From Tenrec ecaudatus (taxonomy: Eukaryota; Chordata; Mammalia; Afrosoricida; Tenrecidae), in the NCBI RefSeq assembly GCF_050624435.1, contig NC_134546.1, positions 75,557,700 to 75,621,699 on the forward strand: 64,000 nucleotides of DNA, read 5' to 3'. The notes beneath the pieces were generated by a model. The model was not told the DNA's origin. It ran no database searches and saw only the letters and a program-made list of their open reading frames with translations. Numbering within the stretch: the stretch's first letter is position 1; each line of letters begins with the position of its first letter. Shown here in pieces: positions 1 through 11,420 of the stretch. A program made the translations under genes and the position numbers.

Positions 1-38
1 AACACGAGAGGAAGTCAGTGTGATCCCAGACACAAACT
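1..38 (+). pseudogene. 3' end (RSS tail) of an IGHV3-like pseudogene cut by the window edge
   Basis: The first bases are the recombination-signal region of a V segment whose coding part lies off the left edge. A nonamer-like ACACAAACT sits at 30-38, preceded by a 23-base spacer of IGHV3 type (GTCAGTGTGATCCCAG is readable). The heptamer position is degenerate and truncated. The sequence downstream matches the 3' flank of the IGHV3 fragments at 9.8 kb and 22.4 kb, which is why it is assigned to IGHV3. Nothing coding remains in the window. Confidence 0.7.
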
Positions 39-2250
39 CCCTGCTGGGATAGAGCTGGGCAGCAAGGGGCGCTCAGGACCCACAGATCACAGGACACACT
101 CAGGGGCAGGTGCAGAGGAACAGTTTCAGGGCTGGTTTCCTGTTGTGGTCTGGGGATGCTTCCCCATCTCCCTGTTTCCCCCAAGGGATTTCTCTATTTT
201 TATGACATAGGAATACAACATAAGAAATATGTAAAATCAAACCTATTGCATGTGGGATGTATAATGAATTGAAATCTCAACCACAGAAAGTGGTGAGGGA
301 GGAGCAAATTAAAAATATAAATTTTATTGATTCGTATTATACATTACTTATTATATGCTAAACTTGGCGGCAATTGCATTGTTTAAGTAATGTTTGATAA
401 TAGTTATATGGATTGGATTTCCTTGAAGGCAGACATAATCCTTTCACAGACCGTACTGTGTTTCATGATGGGTATAGTAAGATGCTTTCTGACAATGAAT
501 GCCATGCCATTCTCTTGACTGTGCTGTTCCCAGCATAGTAAATCCTATGATTTTATGATTCACATTGGCCAATACCAGCCACTCCATTTATGCTCATTAA
601 TGCCTAGGATACTAATCAATATTCATGCATCTCATTTATTTTTGACCACTTCCAAGTTCCCTAAATTTGTAGTTTGCAAATTCCAAGTTCTGGTCCTTAG
701 AAGACTTTCTCAGCTGTTTTTCTTTACCTTGAGTCATGCCCCATCAGTAAATGAAGTTGCTGAGGGCTCCACTCCCAGAGGCATTACCCAAATCATGTCC
801 TCATGGCCATCTCTCCTCCAAGAAATCAGCCTCTCTTCATTGACATTTTAGGGCCCTCAAACTTGAGGGGCCCATCCTCTGGCAGTAGCTTCAAAAATTT
901 CCTACTTCCTTTGCTTAGACTGTTAGTATTCAACAATGCTTCAAAGGTGTGCATAGGTTTTAGCAGCTTCTTCCTCTGAAGAGGGGAGAGGGGTCCTTCT
1001 GTTTTGTCTATTCTTAGTCTGGAAGCTTTGTTGAAATCTGCTCATTTTGGGTGACCCTGCTGGCATTACATATAACACTGACATATATTCCAGCATGCCA
1101 GGGAAACACAGGCCACCACAGTATGATGAGCTACCAGACAGGTGGTGTGAATATAACATTATTTTTTCAGAATATATAAAATAAGTTCTAGCTAATATTT
1201 TAAATAAATAAGTAACAGCATAATGCAACCAGATAGTGGAGTATTTCAATTCACCATTTTCAATTATGGACTTAACATTAAAATAGACAGCCATAGTCTC
1301 AGGACATCCACAAGTCTACCCAACCAGGAAGACTAGACTTTTTATTTTTCTTTTCTTTCTGTGTGTGTGTGTGTTCACTTTTTTATCCCACCCTGCCCCA
1401 AGACCTTCTAATGCTGTCTTTTCCAAACAAGTGAATACTAATAGCAAGGAATCATCTATTTCTTCTGGTCTTAGAATTCAGGAGACTCATATCCATGATT
1501 CATTACAGCATTAGATGAATGGTTTCCATGTGTCTTCAATGATCATCACTCTGGAAAGGGAGAGACAATTAGCTGCACTTCATGTGGTTTAAAGTTCCCA
1601 GTCACAACTCTCAAGAGCCAGATGTAGGACATTGTCTTCATGGGCTGTTATGTCAGCGGTTCTTGGTGTTTCCTGAACCTCAAAGCCTCCTCAGAGAGAA
1701 AAAGTTAACCCACTGATGGTTTTATTTAGTTTAGATCAGAGCAGATCAGAGAAACATTTAGGGATAAATTATTAAACTGGTGAAGGTGAAATATTCTCTT
1801 TATTGGACTTTTAACTTTTTTTCCTAATGGAGCTACACTGTCAGTGAGACGGTAACAAGGGCCAGGTTGACCATGAATATTCAGAGTGACACACTCATCT
1901 TTGTCTATAATCTGCACAGATTTGTCTGACACACCGAGTAAAGCTGACCTTCCCTGAGATTTTCCTCTCCTCAGGCACCAGGAAGCGCAGGGCAGACCTG
2001 GGCGCTAGGGCACACCTGAAAGTCTGTCAAAAGGTGCCATTTGGGAGATCAGATTCTTCAAAATCTTCACTAAGGAGACAGAGGTAATTTCTATCCTGGA
2101 CATAATTCTCACAGACAATAAGGAGGGATCTTCTTCGAGGGCCCCAGGCTACTTGAGCTGCAGATTCACAATGGGTTTGAAACCACTACTCCCGGGGTGT
2201 GGACTGACGGTGGAGAGCCACCATTCAAAACTCTCCGTGGGTGGCTGCCA

Positions 2251-2310
2251 GTGTGTGTGTGTGTGCACGTGTGTGTGTGTTGTGTTGTGTTATGTTGTGT
2301 GTGTTTATGA
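2251..2310. repeat. GT-rich microsatellite
   Basis: An interrupted (GT)n run upstream of the IGHV5-like promoter. The paralogous place in copy 2 (26092-26139) holds a longer, purer (GT)n tract. Confidence 0.85.
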
Positions 2311-2426
2311 TGTTAGTAGGATCAGGTTCTGTCCTTCCTAGCAGTCCCAAGACCTGCACCTCCCCTGCCTTGGGTTTCCAGGGTTATAAGGCTGGAGGAG
2401 TCTGACATGGAGGTCAGGGCAGAAAT

Positions 2427-2434
2427 ATGCAAAG
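2427..2434 (+). promoter_or_regulatory. Octamer-like element of the IGHV5-like pseudogene
   Basis: ATGCAAAG, 7 of 8 matches to the Ig promoter octamer ATGCAAAT, lies about 105 bp upstream of the leader ATG at 2538. The same variant octamer occurs at the paralogous position 26259. Oct-1/Oct-2 binding is the known role of the element; binding here is inferred. Confidence 0.65.
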
Positions 2435-2537
2435 TGGAAGACATCCATTTTAGACCCACGGGCTACCTCCACAGGGGAAGATCCCTCATCACCCAGCTGG
2501 GGGCCACAGTGTGATTGCTTTCCATTCTCCTTGCAAG

Positions 2538-2983
2538 ATGGGGTCTTTCCCCCTAGATCACCTCACTGCTCTTCTCCCAGGTAAGGATCGCCACAGGGTT
2601 TGAATGGAGAGGGGGGGTTGGGGGGATGGGGGTGGTGGTGGTGGTGATGGTGGTATCTTTGATCCTATCTCCACAGGTGTGTGTGCTTAGGTGCATCTGG
2701 TGTAGTCTGGGACAGAGGTGAAGAGACCCGGGGAGTCTTTGAGGATCTCCTGTAAGATATATGAGTACAGCTTTACTGGAAGTTGGATCCACTGGATTAG
2801 GCAGCCACCTGGAAAGGGTTTGGAATGGATATGAATGATTGATTCTCATAACGCTGACACCAGGTACAACCCATCTTTCCAAGGAAAAGTCACCATCTCC
2901 ACAGAAAACTCCATCAGCACCATGTCCCTGCAGTGGAGCAGCCTGAAGGACTCAGACATGGCCATGTATTACTGTGCAAGACA
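2538..2983 (+). pseudogene. IGHV5-like variable segment pseudogene
   Basis: A germline heavy-chain V segment of the IGHV5 subgroup (clan I). Exon 1 is 2538-2580: it begins MGS, is 43 nt long and is followed by a GTAAGG donor. The V exon starts after the acceptor CAG at 2674-2676. Readable IGHV5 hallmarks include GESLRISCK in FR1, [15 protein letters not shown] in FR2, YNPSFQGKVTIS in FR3 and [15 protein letters not shown] at the end. It cannot be translated: TAG replaces the first residue of the mature V, TAG replaces Gln near position 5-6, and TGA replaces Gly after LEWI. The reading frame otherwise holds to the RSS, so the lesions are point mutations. The nearest paralogue is the V5 at 26370. 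Confidence 0.9.
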
Positions 2984-3022
2984 CACAGTGAGAGAACCCC
3001 CTTCCTGAGAGGGGCAGAAATC
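2984..3022 (+). promoter_or_regulatory. 23-bp-spacer RSS of the IGHV5-like pseudogene
   Basis: Perfect heptamer CACAGTG at 2984-2990, a 23-base spacer, then the weak nonamer GCAGAAATC at 3014-3022. The paralogous RSS at 26807 has a much better nonamer, so this one has decayed. Confidence 0.8.
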
Positions 3023-3664
3023 CTCAGCCTGATGCAGCTGCAGAGCAGTAGTCTCAGAGATTCTCTCAGTCGAGCACCAGAGGACACAGTGTATGCTGTC
3101 TCCTAGAGCGTGAGAACATGAACACAGGCCACTGACACGACAGGGAGACATCTTCCCACGTGGGGCACTGAAGCCTCTTACTGGATTGGGTTTCTCTGGA
3201 GCAGCCCACTCTGCCTTCTGAATAACAGCAGGGCTATAGAGCAGATGAGGTCAGCTTTCTTCATGAAATTCTGTGTTCAGCCCTTGCTGCCCTTGAAGAA
3301 TGAACGGGTGCGTTGTCGTAATAGGAAAATCCTCAGGTCAAATTTCCTGGCCTTTTTCTTATGAAAGACATTCCCAATATTGCTAGAAAATTTCCCCAAT
3401 AAGTAGCCATGATATCCGTGCATATTCATTTGCTTCCTTTCTTACTTGACTCACCTGCCTGCATTCAACTTGATTTGGGAAACAGCTTTGTAGAAATCTC
3501 CAGGTGGAACCCTGGCGCTTTGACAAGAGCAAAGTGCTCATGGGTCCCAACCTTTGACTGATCAGTTACACTCATGAAAATGCTTGATACAGTTTCCTTG
3601 GTAAAAGTGGCCTTACCAGGAGGAGACTCTGGAGCCTGCTGGGCCAGGGCGTCTTGGTTCAGAA

Positions 3665-3912
3665 ATGTCTATCTCCTTCCTCCCCATCTTTCTCCTGAAG
3701 GTGCTGGTTGTACCATGTGGTCAGTGTCAGAGAGAGGATAATTGGAATTGGATCAGGCAGCACCCAAGGAGAGGCCATGGTGTATGGAGATCTCCTACTA
3801 TTGGTTACTGTGGTAGTGACCTTGACTCTTCCAAAAAGCAGTTCTCCCTACCTCTGAGGGCACTGAGGACACATTCGTGTGTTACAGTGCAGGTGGATAC
3901 AGACAGGGAAGG
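3665..3912 (+). pseudogene. IGHV6-like V segment relic (internally deleted)
   Basis: The leader ATG at 3665 opens a frame starting MSISFLPIFLL, close to the IGHV6 leader (MSVSFLIFLPV type). It runs into a GTCAGTGTCAG intron start, as in IGHV6-1. Sequence then jumps to FR2 (NWNWIRQHPRRG), so the rest of the intron, all of FR1 and CDR1 are missing. FR3 is recognisable (SSKKQFSLPL.., then a decayed TAT-TAC-TGT region at about 3890-3905). No good heptamer follows. A similar relic with an even larger deletion is at 27485, so the first deletion predates the block duplication. Confidence 0.75.
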
Positions 3913-4167
3913 CAGGGTGGCCCTCACATACACTATCCTGCAGGACAGCCTGGGTGCTGGGACCAGCAGGGGGCGCTCAGCACTAATAGCACAGGTCCAT
4001 GAGCAGGAGCAGCTGCAGAAGCAGGAGCAGGAGCAGGTGCAGGGCTGTGCTCAGATGCAGCTTTCTGCTTTGACTTCAGTTCCTTTTATTCCCAACGCTC
4101 TCAAAGGTTCTGAGGGATCGCTATTTACAACCGCAGGAAGTGTACTAGTGTCTCCTAAATTGTAACA

Positions 4168-4275
4168 AGAAACTCTCACCGCCATCCAGTTGATTGCGAC
4201 CCAAAGTGATCTTCTCAGACAGGCTTGAATTACTCCTGTAAAAGGGTATTTGCATGGAAGTGGTCGTACTTACGA
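4168..4275 (-). mobile_element. AfroSINE-like SINE tail fragment
   Basis: The sequence reads as the reverse complement of the afrotherian tRNA-derived SINE body: ..CGCCATCCAGTTGATTGCGACC.. followed by the region that is normally 'gacagg..gaactgcccctgt'. The same fragment is at the matching place in the duplicate (27950-28047), so insertion predates the duplication. Confidence 0.65.
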
Positions 4276-7200
4276 AATTCTGTCGTGTGATCTTCAGGGT
4301 TTTTTCTTAGTTTCAACTTAATTTCTTGAAAATATAGAAAATATGATGTTCACCATATGAATAAACTGGCAGTTGGATTCCCTGTCCCTTTGTGACACTG
4401 CAGTTTTCTGAAATGAGGGAGCCATTCTCAGGCCGGACAGACTCTTGATAGATTTTCGTGAAGATAATGTGGCCTTAATTTTTTCTTAGCATGCACATAG
4501 ATTGTTGGAATATATTTCTTCTATTGGTTATATTGATGGGCATTTCTCACCTAGAGAGATTCACAAGTGTGATAACTTTTATATTTATCGTGCATTTTGC
4601 ATGAATGTTGGTTTTTTTACTCAGAAGATACCATAAGTGTATTTATTTATTTTGCAATCTTCAATCTAGGATGGACATTTCTGTGTTTTCCACAGAAAGT
4701 GAGCACACTTTCTTTTAACAAACACCTTCATAATTACTTGTGTGACAGTCACACCGTTCCTTATCTGTTGAAATCTATTACAACATTCCTTTTGCTTAAG
4801 AATAAATATAAATGTAAGACAAGTGTATAGTGCACAAAAAAGCTGAAAATAATGAAGTAATTTTTAGGAAAGTCACAGAAGGCATGCTCATCCTTTATTA
4901 CTGCTGGTAGCTCAGACAGGTTAAAACTTCTCAGCCCTGGTTAGCAGGGTGATGGGGTTGAGAAGGGAAAACAGTTGCTTACAGTCCATCAAAAAATACT
5001 TACATGTTAATAAAATATTTTTTTAAAATTTGGTTTTTCCCTATATTTTCAGGTTATAAAATAGCAATCCTTGTGACTCAAATTTTAAAATCATGTAGGC
5101 TATTTGAAAGGTGAGACATTACCACCCATCACATGGTCCCTGTGCACACAAAAATTGACAAGCTGTGTCCACACAGATTACAGTCCACAGAACCATCTGC
5201 GTCCAGTTCTAGTCAGTAGTAAAGAGTGACCTTGAGTCAAAATGGTCTCCAGACACACAAAAACAATGTGTCACCATCTATATTAAGGTTAATGTTTCCT
5301 CCAATTTTGGAAGTAACATTAACTATGGCAATGGCAACAACCTAATAAGTGTTCTGAATTAATATTGGCGGTGACTTCATTCCCACTTTACACAGAATGG
5401 ACTATATGCCAAACAAGTAATTCACAAAATAGGTCTAGAGAGACTGACCTAGGTGTGCCTGGAGGTGTTGGGTCCAGGAGCAAGGAACTTTCCAGTCATT
5501 CTCAAGTAGGATGCAGTCTGTATTCTCTCTAAATGATATTACTCTCATGCCTCTTTTCAGGTGCTCAGTATTCTGAATTCTAGTCTTAGTCAAATGTTTT
5601 GGATCATGACAAATTTGCTCTTTATGATACTGCTTATGTATCATCAGTAATCTTCATTTTGTCTTTAAAACTTGACAGATTGTACTCAGGCATCTCCCTT
5701 TAGGTATTACTTTCATTGTATTTTGAAATAAACTAATTGTTCTTTATGTTTGCTTTATTCACTGCTCCACTGACTTACTTTCTATTAGAATGCGAGCATC
5801 TCTTTAGTCTTCTCATTCTTTGTTTGCAGACCAGTGTGCTCTGCAGAGCATTTTGTCCCACAGTCTCCTCTTCGATGACGAAGGAAACTTTCATACAGCA
5901 TTCCATTTCCATAACAACATGTCCTGTCACTTCAGCTGGACAATCTATAGCAATGTGTTAAAAAAAAAGTTGATTGCTTGTGTGACTGACTCAAAAAATA
6001 TTCAGTTCAGTTTTCAATATAAAATGAAACATGAAAACCTTCAAAAAGTTAAATTAAATTTGAGATGTCATAATGCTACACAGACTAAAAACTAACTGCA
6101 CAGAAAGGACATGATCAAATGGGATTGATGTATTCAGATAAATGAGAATTTCATCTTATTTACTCTTTCTGTGAGGTAGAAACTTTTATTACCCTTGGTC
6201 TCAGAGCTAAGTCTTATGAGGATTTATGCTAACCTGGCAAGAGTTACACCATATTAATGTTTGCTATTTTTTTTCCTCCTCAGAGGGGCAGATTCTTCCC
6301 TTTCTAAACCATAATCCACATTTGTTTGCTGGGAATTTGCTTGGTTTTGAAGTGAGAAAACAGGGAGTTTTCTGTGTGATCTTCTGATTGAGTCTGAACA
6401 TCTTATAGGACCTGGGTAGTGGGGCTCTGACCTTCATGCCTGTGCTGTAGTTTATATATTCCCTGATCCATGTTCCTTTCCTTATCAGCAGTATCCACAT
6501 TCTTTAACTTTGGACTGTTTTTCCCTGTTGACTATGCCTCTCACTCCCCGCCCCCACTTAAGTGTCATGGGTAAGATGTGAGATATGGATGGGTGTTTGA
6601 TAGGGGAAATATTTCACCTCCAGTTATGAAAAGTTAATAAAAAGGACCTTCCTCTGGTGAGAAATCTTTCAGCTTGAGAATGGTCTTCCTCTCCAGGGCC
6701 AGAAACAAGAGGACTTGTTTTGAATGTTCACTCAAAAACCTGAAGGGGTTTTACAGTTAGAGCCCATAGAACATGGGGCTCCACTAATGGCCGGCCCCAG
6801 TGGTTTCTCACAATCTCAGTAATCAATACTCAGCCTCTAGAAATTGATCATATTTTAATTTACATATGTATTTTTCAAATACACGGTTTCAGTGGTTTCT
6901 GATCCAGGTAAGCAGATTTCTGCTGTGCCTCTCTGAATGTCCCTCTCTCTAGATTTTGGGTGGCATTTTGATATGTCCGTCCATGTCATTTCTCTGATGC
7001 GTGCATGCAGGGACTCCCAGCACCAGTGCATCCAGGTCTCACATTGCATAATAAGGAGCTCATGCCAGACTCAGAGGAGGATGAGACAGGCCAAGACAGA
7101 GAGCGCAGGGATCCACAGTGGAAATGGAGTTGCAGGGGTTCACAGAGGACACAAAATCGGTACATAGGCACAGAGTTGTGGTAATCTTCATGCAAATAGA

Positions 7201-7486
7201 TGTTATAGGGGGATGTGTGCAAAGGATGCCTCATGGCCCAACATCAAGGAAACCTGATGTATATTTTATCATCCCTTCTGCTCTGTAACCAGATTATTCT
7301 TGCTGAAACCAGAAAAACCAATGTCCTGGCCTTTTAAATGAAGAACATTCAAAGGTTAGTGGGTTCTCACGAGTCCTAAGCTCTTGGTTAGTTATAGGAC
7401 CATTCATAAAAGGAAGTATTTTTTATGAACATGTGTGCTCTACTCTTGATATTTTCCCAAATTTGCAGTGATATATCCTGATCTTA

Positions 7487-7490
<4 letters not shown>
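4276..7490. other. Intergenic, no gene recognised
   Basis: AT-rich sequence with only short open frames (longest about 90 codons, at 5737-6095) that lack any recognisable motif. About 5754-5830 resembles the 'tctattagaatgcgagc' part of old L2/MIR-type elements. Around 6855-7234 overlapping short frames occur on both strands without recognisable products. No V segment, octamer or RSS pair was seen. Confidence 0.6.
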
Positions 7491-7491
<1 letters not shown>

Positions 7492-7549
<58 letters not shown>

Positions 7550-7562
7550 TCTCTCTTTCTTT
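7492..7562. repeat. (TC)n microsatellite
   Basis: About 70 bp of almost pure CT repeat. The leucine/serine open frame across it is an artefact of the repeat. From 7563 to about 8049 the sequence is AT-rich with nothing recognisable. Confidence 0.95.
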
Positions 7563-8049
7563 ATCGCCCTCTCTCTTTTACAGCACTGATATTATCTTTA
7601 AGTCTACAACTTTAGTTAATCCTGTTAACGTCACTTTAATATATATTGTAAACTAATTGAATTTATGTATGGAATACTATTAGACTTGTGGTGATAAAGA
7701 TAATATTTTCCTATATTTTAAATATTGTATTCCTTTGATTTGGATGTTTTTAAGCATTTACAGACTTTTATATTATAAAATTGGTTGCTTTTCAATTTTT
7801 TTCCGTTGTGCTTTGTGGACTGGTTTTTATGTGAGTTGTAGAAATTAGCAAAATTTAAGCCTTTAAAGTGATATTTTTGATTCAAGTCTTTTAAACGAGT
7901 AAGAGAATATGCCTTGGAAGTTATAGGTGGCTATTTATGAAAACACACTCATTAGTGTAAGAGGGAGAATGATACAGTAACATGAGTAAGACAACCCCCC
8001 ACCCCTCAGTAAATCACTAAACCTCATCACAACCAAGAGGAATGGTCCC

Positions 8050-8537
8050 GGTGCAGTTACATAATTTCATGTTAACTTGATAAAAAAACATAGGGGTGGA
8101 GTCTAGCCTGTCAGCCAGGTCATGGTCTGAAGATGCTTGCTTATGGGTGTTACCTTCTCATGAGGCTTCAGGAATTTTCTCTCTTTCTCCTGGGAGGCAG
8201 GCCACACACTCTCTCTGCATCACCTTCCTGTTGAGGAGACACACTTAGAGAGCTGGCAGAACAACAGGGAGACTTGCACCAGGCCTGAGATACTTCAATA
8301 CTACTGGATCCACAAGACTTTTCACCAACATGCCTGTGAGCTTCCTACATTTGGCATCTTTGCTGCGTAAGTCTGAAAAGAAATTTATGGACTAGGATCA
8401 AACCTATGGGCTAATATGGATTTGATCTGGACTGCACTGGGATGTTTTCTCGATATACAATTGCTCTTTGATATGAAGCTCTTTCTTACACACATATGAG
8501 TGTCAGGATTTGTTTCTCTAGTCAACCCAGACTAACA
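8050..8537 (-). mobile_element. LTR-like interspersed repeat, diverged copy
   Basis: The right end reads TTTGTTTCTCTAGTC then AACCCAGACTAACA, the reverse complement of the left end of the elements at 51711 and 56054 (TGTTAGT..GG..GACTAGAGAAAC). The left end (GTGCAGTTACATAA) corresponds to their right end (..TATGTAACTACCACA). The interior shares 'gtggatccagtggtg..' type segments in reverse. No coding capacity. The family name is not known to me; a solo LTR is the best guess from the TG...CA ends. Confidence 0.6.
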
Positions 8538-8756
8538 CAGCCCCCTTGAATGGTCAAAATTACTTCTTGAAAAGTTGATTTTGTCACACCTCACCTATGA
8601 AGTCAGTGAAATTATAAGAGTCATGTGTAAGTGGGTACATCTGTACCAGCCATGACTAGCTGTCAGCTCACTTGCTGAGATGCACCTACCATTAGGCATC
8701 AGGAGTCCAGGATACACTTGAGATCTGCAGCTGCACTATTCTCCATGTGATTAGAG

Positions 8757-8933
8757 CAGTGCTCCTCCACCTTTCATTCCGTTCCTCATGTCGTGGTGAC
8801 CCCCCACCCAACCATAAAATGATTTTCGTTGCTACTGCATAGCTGTAATTTTGCTAGTTATGAATCAGGTGACCCCTGTGAAAGGGTCGTTTTGCCCCCA
8901 AAGGGGGCGCAATCCACAGATTGAGAACCCCTG
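8757..8933 (+). mobile_element. SPIN/URR1-type non-autonomous hAT DNA transposon
   Basis: A 177-bp element whose interior (CCTCATGTCGTGGTGACC.., ..CGTTGCTACTGCATAGC, GTGACCCCTGTGAAAGGGTC) matches what I know of the SPIN/URR1 hAT family. Terminal inverted repeats are CAGTGCTCCTCCACCT on the left and AGATTGAGAACCCCTG on the right, decayed from CAG-GGTTCTCAACCT. It is flanked by 8-bp target duplications, GATTAGAG (8749-8756) and CTCTAGAG (8934-8941). The right one fits the known NTCTAGAN preference. The paralogous site at 21467-21474 is empty. Orientation is arbitrary. Confidence 0.85.
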
Positions 8934-9136
8934 CTCTAGAGTTATCTAAGCTTCCTATTATTTATTCCTAATGTAGACCAGAACTACGTTCAAGAATATG
9001 ATACTCATGCACACATAAATGTCTTAGAGAGTTGAAAGCTGAAGCCATCACACCTCATTCAGCATTAAGCAAGGACATTGCCATATAGGTTGCACATGAC
9101 CCACGGACAACAAAGTGCACTCATCAAGGGGTGACT

Positions 9137-9550
9137 ATGCGGCTTCAATTTCCTTTTGGCAGTCGCCCAAGGTAAGATAAAATGTGGGGCTGTAGAGAAG
9201 ACTGTGGCAGCTCCAGAGCCCTCACCTTCTGCTTTACTTCCTCACAGGTGTGCATGCCCAGATTCAGTTAGTGCAGTCTGAAGCCGAGGTGCAGAAGCCA
9301 GGAGAGTAGGTGAAGGTGTCCTGCAGGAATTCCGGATACACCTTCTCCAGCTACGGTAAGAATCGGGTGTGACAAGCACCAGGAAAAGGCATTTAGTGGA
9401 TGGGCTGGATCAACACCCACGCTTGGAAGTCAACATATGCCCAGGGCTTCACACAGGGCTATGTCTTCTTGGATGGCTCAGTCAGCACTGCTTAGCTACA
9501 GATTGGCAGCCTGAAATCCGCGGACACCGCATTGATTCCTGTGTGTGACA
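9137..9550 (+). pseudogene. IGHV7-like variable segment pseudogene
   Basis: The leader ATG at 9137 leads to a short exon ending GCCCAAG before a GTAAGA donor. The V exon opens after ACAG at 9244-9247 (..HAQIQLVQSEAEVQKP). CDR2/FR3 read [16 protein letters not shown] then a [15 protein letters not shown] segment, the hallmark of IGHV7 rather than IGHV1. Lesions include TAG where FR1 should read GE(S/T), TGA in FR2 (expected WVRQA region), and TAG in FR3 (STA*LQI). The leader is also shorter than the usual 46 nt. Its paralogue is at 21658 and shares the FR1 TAG, so that stop predates the duplication. Confidence 0.85.
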
Positions 9551-9589
9551 CACGCTGTGAAAACTCACATCCTGAGACTGTCAGAACAT
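9551..9589 (+). promoter_or_regulatory. Degenerate 23-bp-spacer RSS of the IGHV7-like pseudogene
   Basis: Heptamer CACGCTG (two mismatches to CACAGTG), an exact 23-base spacer of IGHV1/7 type, and the nonamer TCAGAACAT. The same CACGCTG heptamer is present in the paralogue at 22078. Confidence 0.75.
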
Positions 9590-9761
9590 CTGGGGGGTGA
9601 AATCTGTGCTCAGAATATTTACCTGAATCCTTATTTATCGGTTTTGCACTTAGTGATGAGAAACCAAGACAATAACTTCCTGTGAAATGAAATCATCCCC
9701 TTATGAGGGGAGGCTAAAAATACCGTTGTATGTACTCCTTGTGTGTAAATACTTCCATCAT

Positions 9762-9852
9762 CATCTGCAGAGACAACGACAGGAATACAGTTATCTGCAA
9801 ATGGACAGTTACAAATTAGAAGACATGACTGCCTATTACTCTGAGAAAGAGA
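9762..9852 (+). pseudogene. IGHV3 FR3 fragment
   Basis: Only the end of an IGHV3 segment survives: a RDNDRNTVICKWTV-like FR3 (in mixed frame) followed by a decayed YYC region ('gcctattactctgag'). It is followed by the same V3 3' flank seen at window start and at 22470. FR1 to CDR2 are absent. It lies about 210 bp after the IGHV7-like RSS, the same arrangement as at 22349. Confidence 0.8.
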
Positions 9853-10074
9853 GTGAGAGGAAGTAAATGTGATCCCCAACACAAAACTCCCTGCTGGGAA
9901 AGAGCTAAGCTGCAGGGGGTGCTCAGGTACCACAGATCACAGGATACGCCCTGAAGCAGGTGCAGATGGACAGTTTCAGGGCTGGTTTCCTGTTGGGGTC
10001 TGGGAACGCTTCTCCATCTCACTGTTTCCCCAAGGAATTTCTCTATTTTTATGGATCCTGGTCTACCATTGATA

Positions 10075-10626
10075 TCTATGAAGCAAAAAGTTGTAACAGA
10101 AGAAATTATTGACCCACTCAAAGAAAGCAGCCTGTCTTACATTGTGGGGAAGTGGCTCCACCTGGAATTTCAAGCACCAGTGTTTGATGAACCTTAGGAA
10201 ATCAGGGATATATTTCCAAACTCATCGAGGGCAGCTGGAGGCACTTAGTGGTGAAAACAGTCAAGCACTGGAATAATAGTTGAAAGCTAGAAAACTGTTC
10301 TGTTGACCTGCTTCGGAAATAGCAGACTCTCTGTAGAGATCTCATTGTTTTACTCCACCTAGCACACTCTTGGAGTTACTGGCGGGAGTCAATAATATCT
10401 AGTTCAGGGTCTGTAAGATGTCAGAAAAGACTGACATTCACATCTGACCCTCTTCCCTTGAACACAGCTGGGTCGTTGCTGGAGCTATGTAACAATGACC
10501 TGGCATCCCTTTTTGCCCTAGTCGGTTTTCTTTCTAGTTCAGCAGTGTTATCTCGTTTACACTTGTTACACGGTTTATGGTTCGTGCTCTCAATGTAGAC
10601 ACATTCATATTATCAAGACATCTGTG
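10075..10626. other. Intergenic, no gene recognised
   Basis: No V exon, RSS or repeat family recognised. The sequence leaves the block C duplication at about 10070. Confidence 0.5.
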
Positions 10627-10652
10627 TACACACACACACACACACACACACA
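10627..10652. repeat. (CA)n microsatellite
   Basis: Thirteen CA units. Confidence 0.95.
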
Positions 10653-10689
10653 AATACTGCATGCTACTCTGAGTTGTTTCAGTTCAAAC

Positions 10690-11420
10690 AGCATGGTATA
10701 TTGCTTGTTGGTTTCAGTTTGTACTGTTGCTGTTGTTAGATGTCATCAAGGGGCTTCTGTGCATCAGAACAAAGCACTGCCTAGACCTGGGCCATCTTCA
10801 CCATCTGTGTCTGAGTCTGTTGTGGCAGCTACTGTGTCAATCCATCCCACTGGGGGCCTTATATTTCTTCACCACTGTCTAGTTCACCAGTCATATGCCA
10901 TTCTCCAAGGACAGGTCACTCTTGATCACATGTCCAAAGTACCGCATATACTTGAGTATCAGCCGAGTTTTTCAGCACATTTTCAATGCAGTTTTTGTGG
11001 TAAAATTAGGTGCCTCAGTTGATATTCGGGTCGGCTTATACACGGTACATTGCATGATGTCCTGCCATGCTCACTTCTACAGAGAATTCTGGCTGCACTA
11101 GTTCCAACATAGGTATAATTATTTTTTCTAGGAATCTACTAGGTATTAAGTATTCATTACCATAATCATACTTCAAACGTATCAAATATTTTCAGTTTTA
11201 ATAATTTAAAGACAAGCAAAGACTTTTGCAGGTGTATACCATTTAAAATACTATGGCTGTGTCAGGTGCACTTTATTCCTAAAGGTGACATCTTTATAAT
11301 TTACACTGTAAAGATACTTTTACAGTAGATTTACCAAATGCAATGTGCTTTCTAATTAAATTCCTTGTGGACCACAGTAAAATGAAATCTTGAAGGACTT
11401 CATGGTTTGCCTTTTAGTGG
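10690..11420 (-). mobile_element. RTE/BovB-like LINE fragment
   Basis: Contains, in order, segments typical of the afrotherian RTE family read on the antisense strand: 'gtgtcaatccatcccactg', 'ccattctccaaggacaggtc', 'catgtccaaagtacc', and further on 'aaggtgacatctt', 'gcagtagatttaccaaatgcaatg' and 'taaaatgaaatcttgaaggacttc'. No intact reverse-transcriptase frame remains. Other fragments of the same element lie at 16675, 17345, 20855, 46430, 49750 and 52430. Confidence 0.7.

Larger units (their letters stand above)
1..4270 (+). repeat. Segmental duplication block A, copy 1 (V3 tail - V5 - V6 relic)
   Basis: This stretch is collinear with 22470-28047. Shared landmarks in the same order are the V3 3' flank (1-230), the segment around 430-1300, a GT-rich tract after 1350, the IGHV5 octamer and gene (2427-3022), the IGHV6-like relic (3665-3912) and a minus-strand SINE tail (4168-4270). 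Copy 1 lacks about 1.33 kb that copy 2 carries between its V3 flank and V5. Outside the V relics I see no gene in it; the short open frames at 555-1294 and 1726-1932 have no recognisable product. Confidence 0.8.
8936..10070 (+). repeat. Segmental duplication block C, copy 1 (V7 - V3)
   Basis: Collinear with 21467-22690: the shared promoter-side flank (TTCCTATTATTTAT..), an IGHV7-like pseudogene, an IGHV3 fragment and the V3 3' flank. Similarity stops near 10070, where copy 2 continues into block A sequence, so copy 1 is a truncated duplicate. Confidence 0.8.

Noticed and set aside
7468..7656. Leu/Ser repeat protein frame
   Set aside because: Created by the (TC)n microsatellite.
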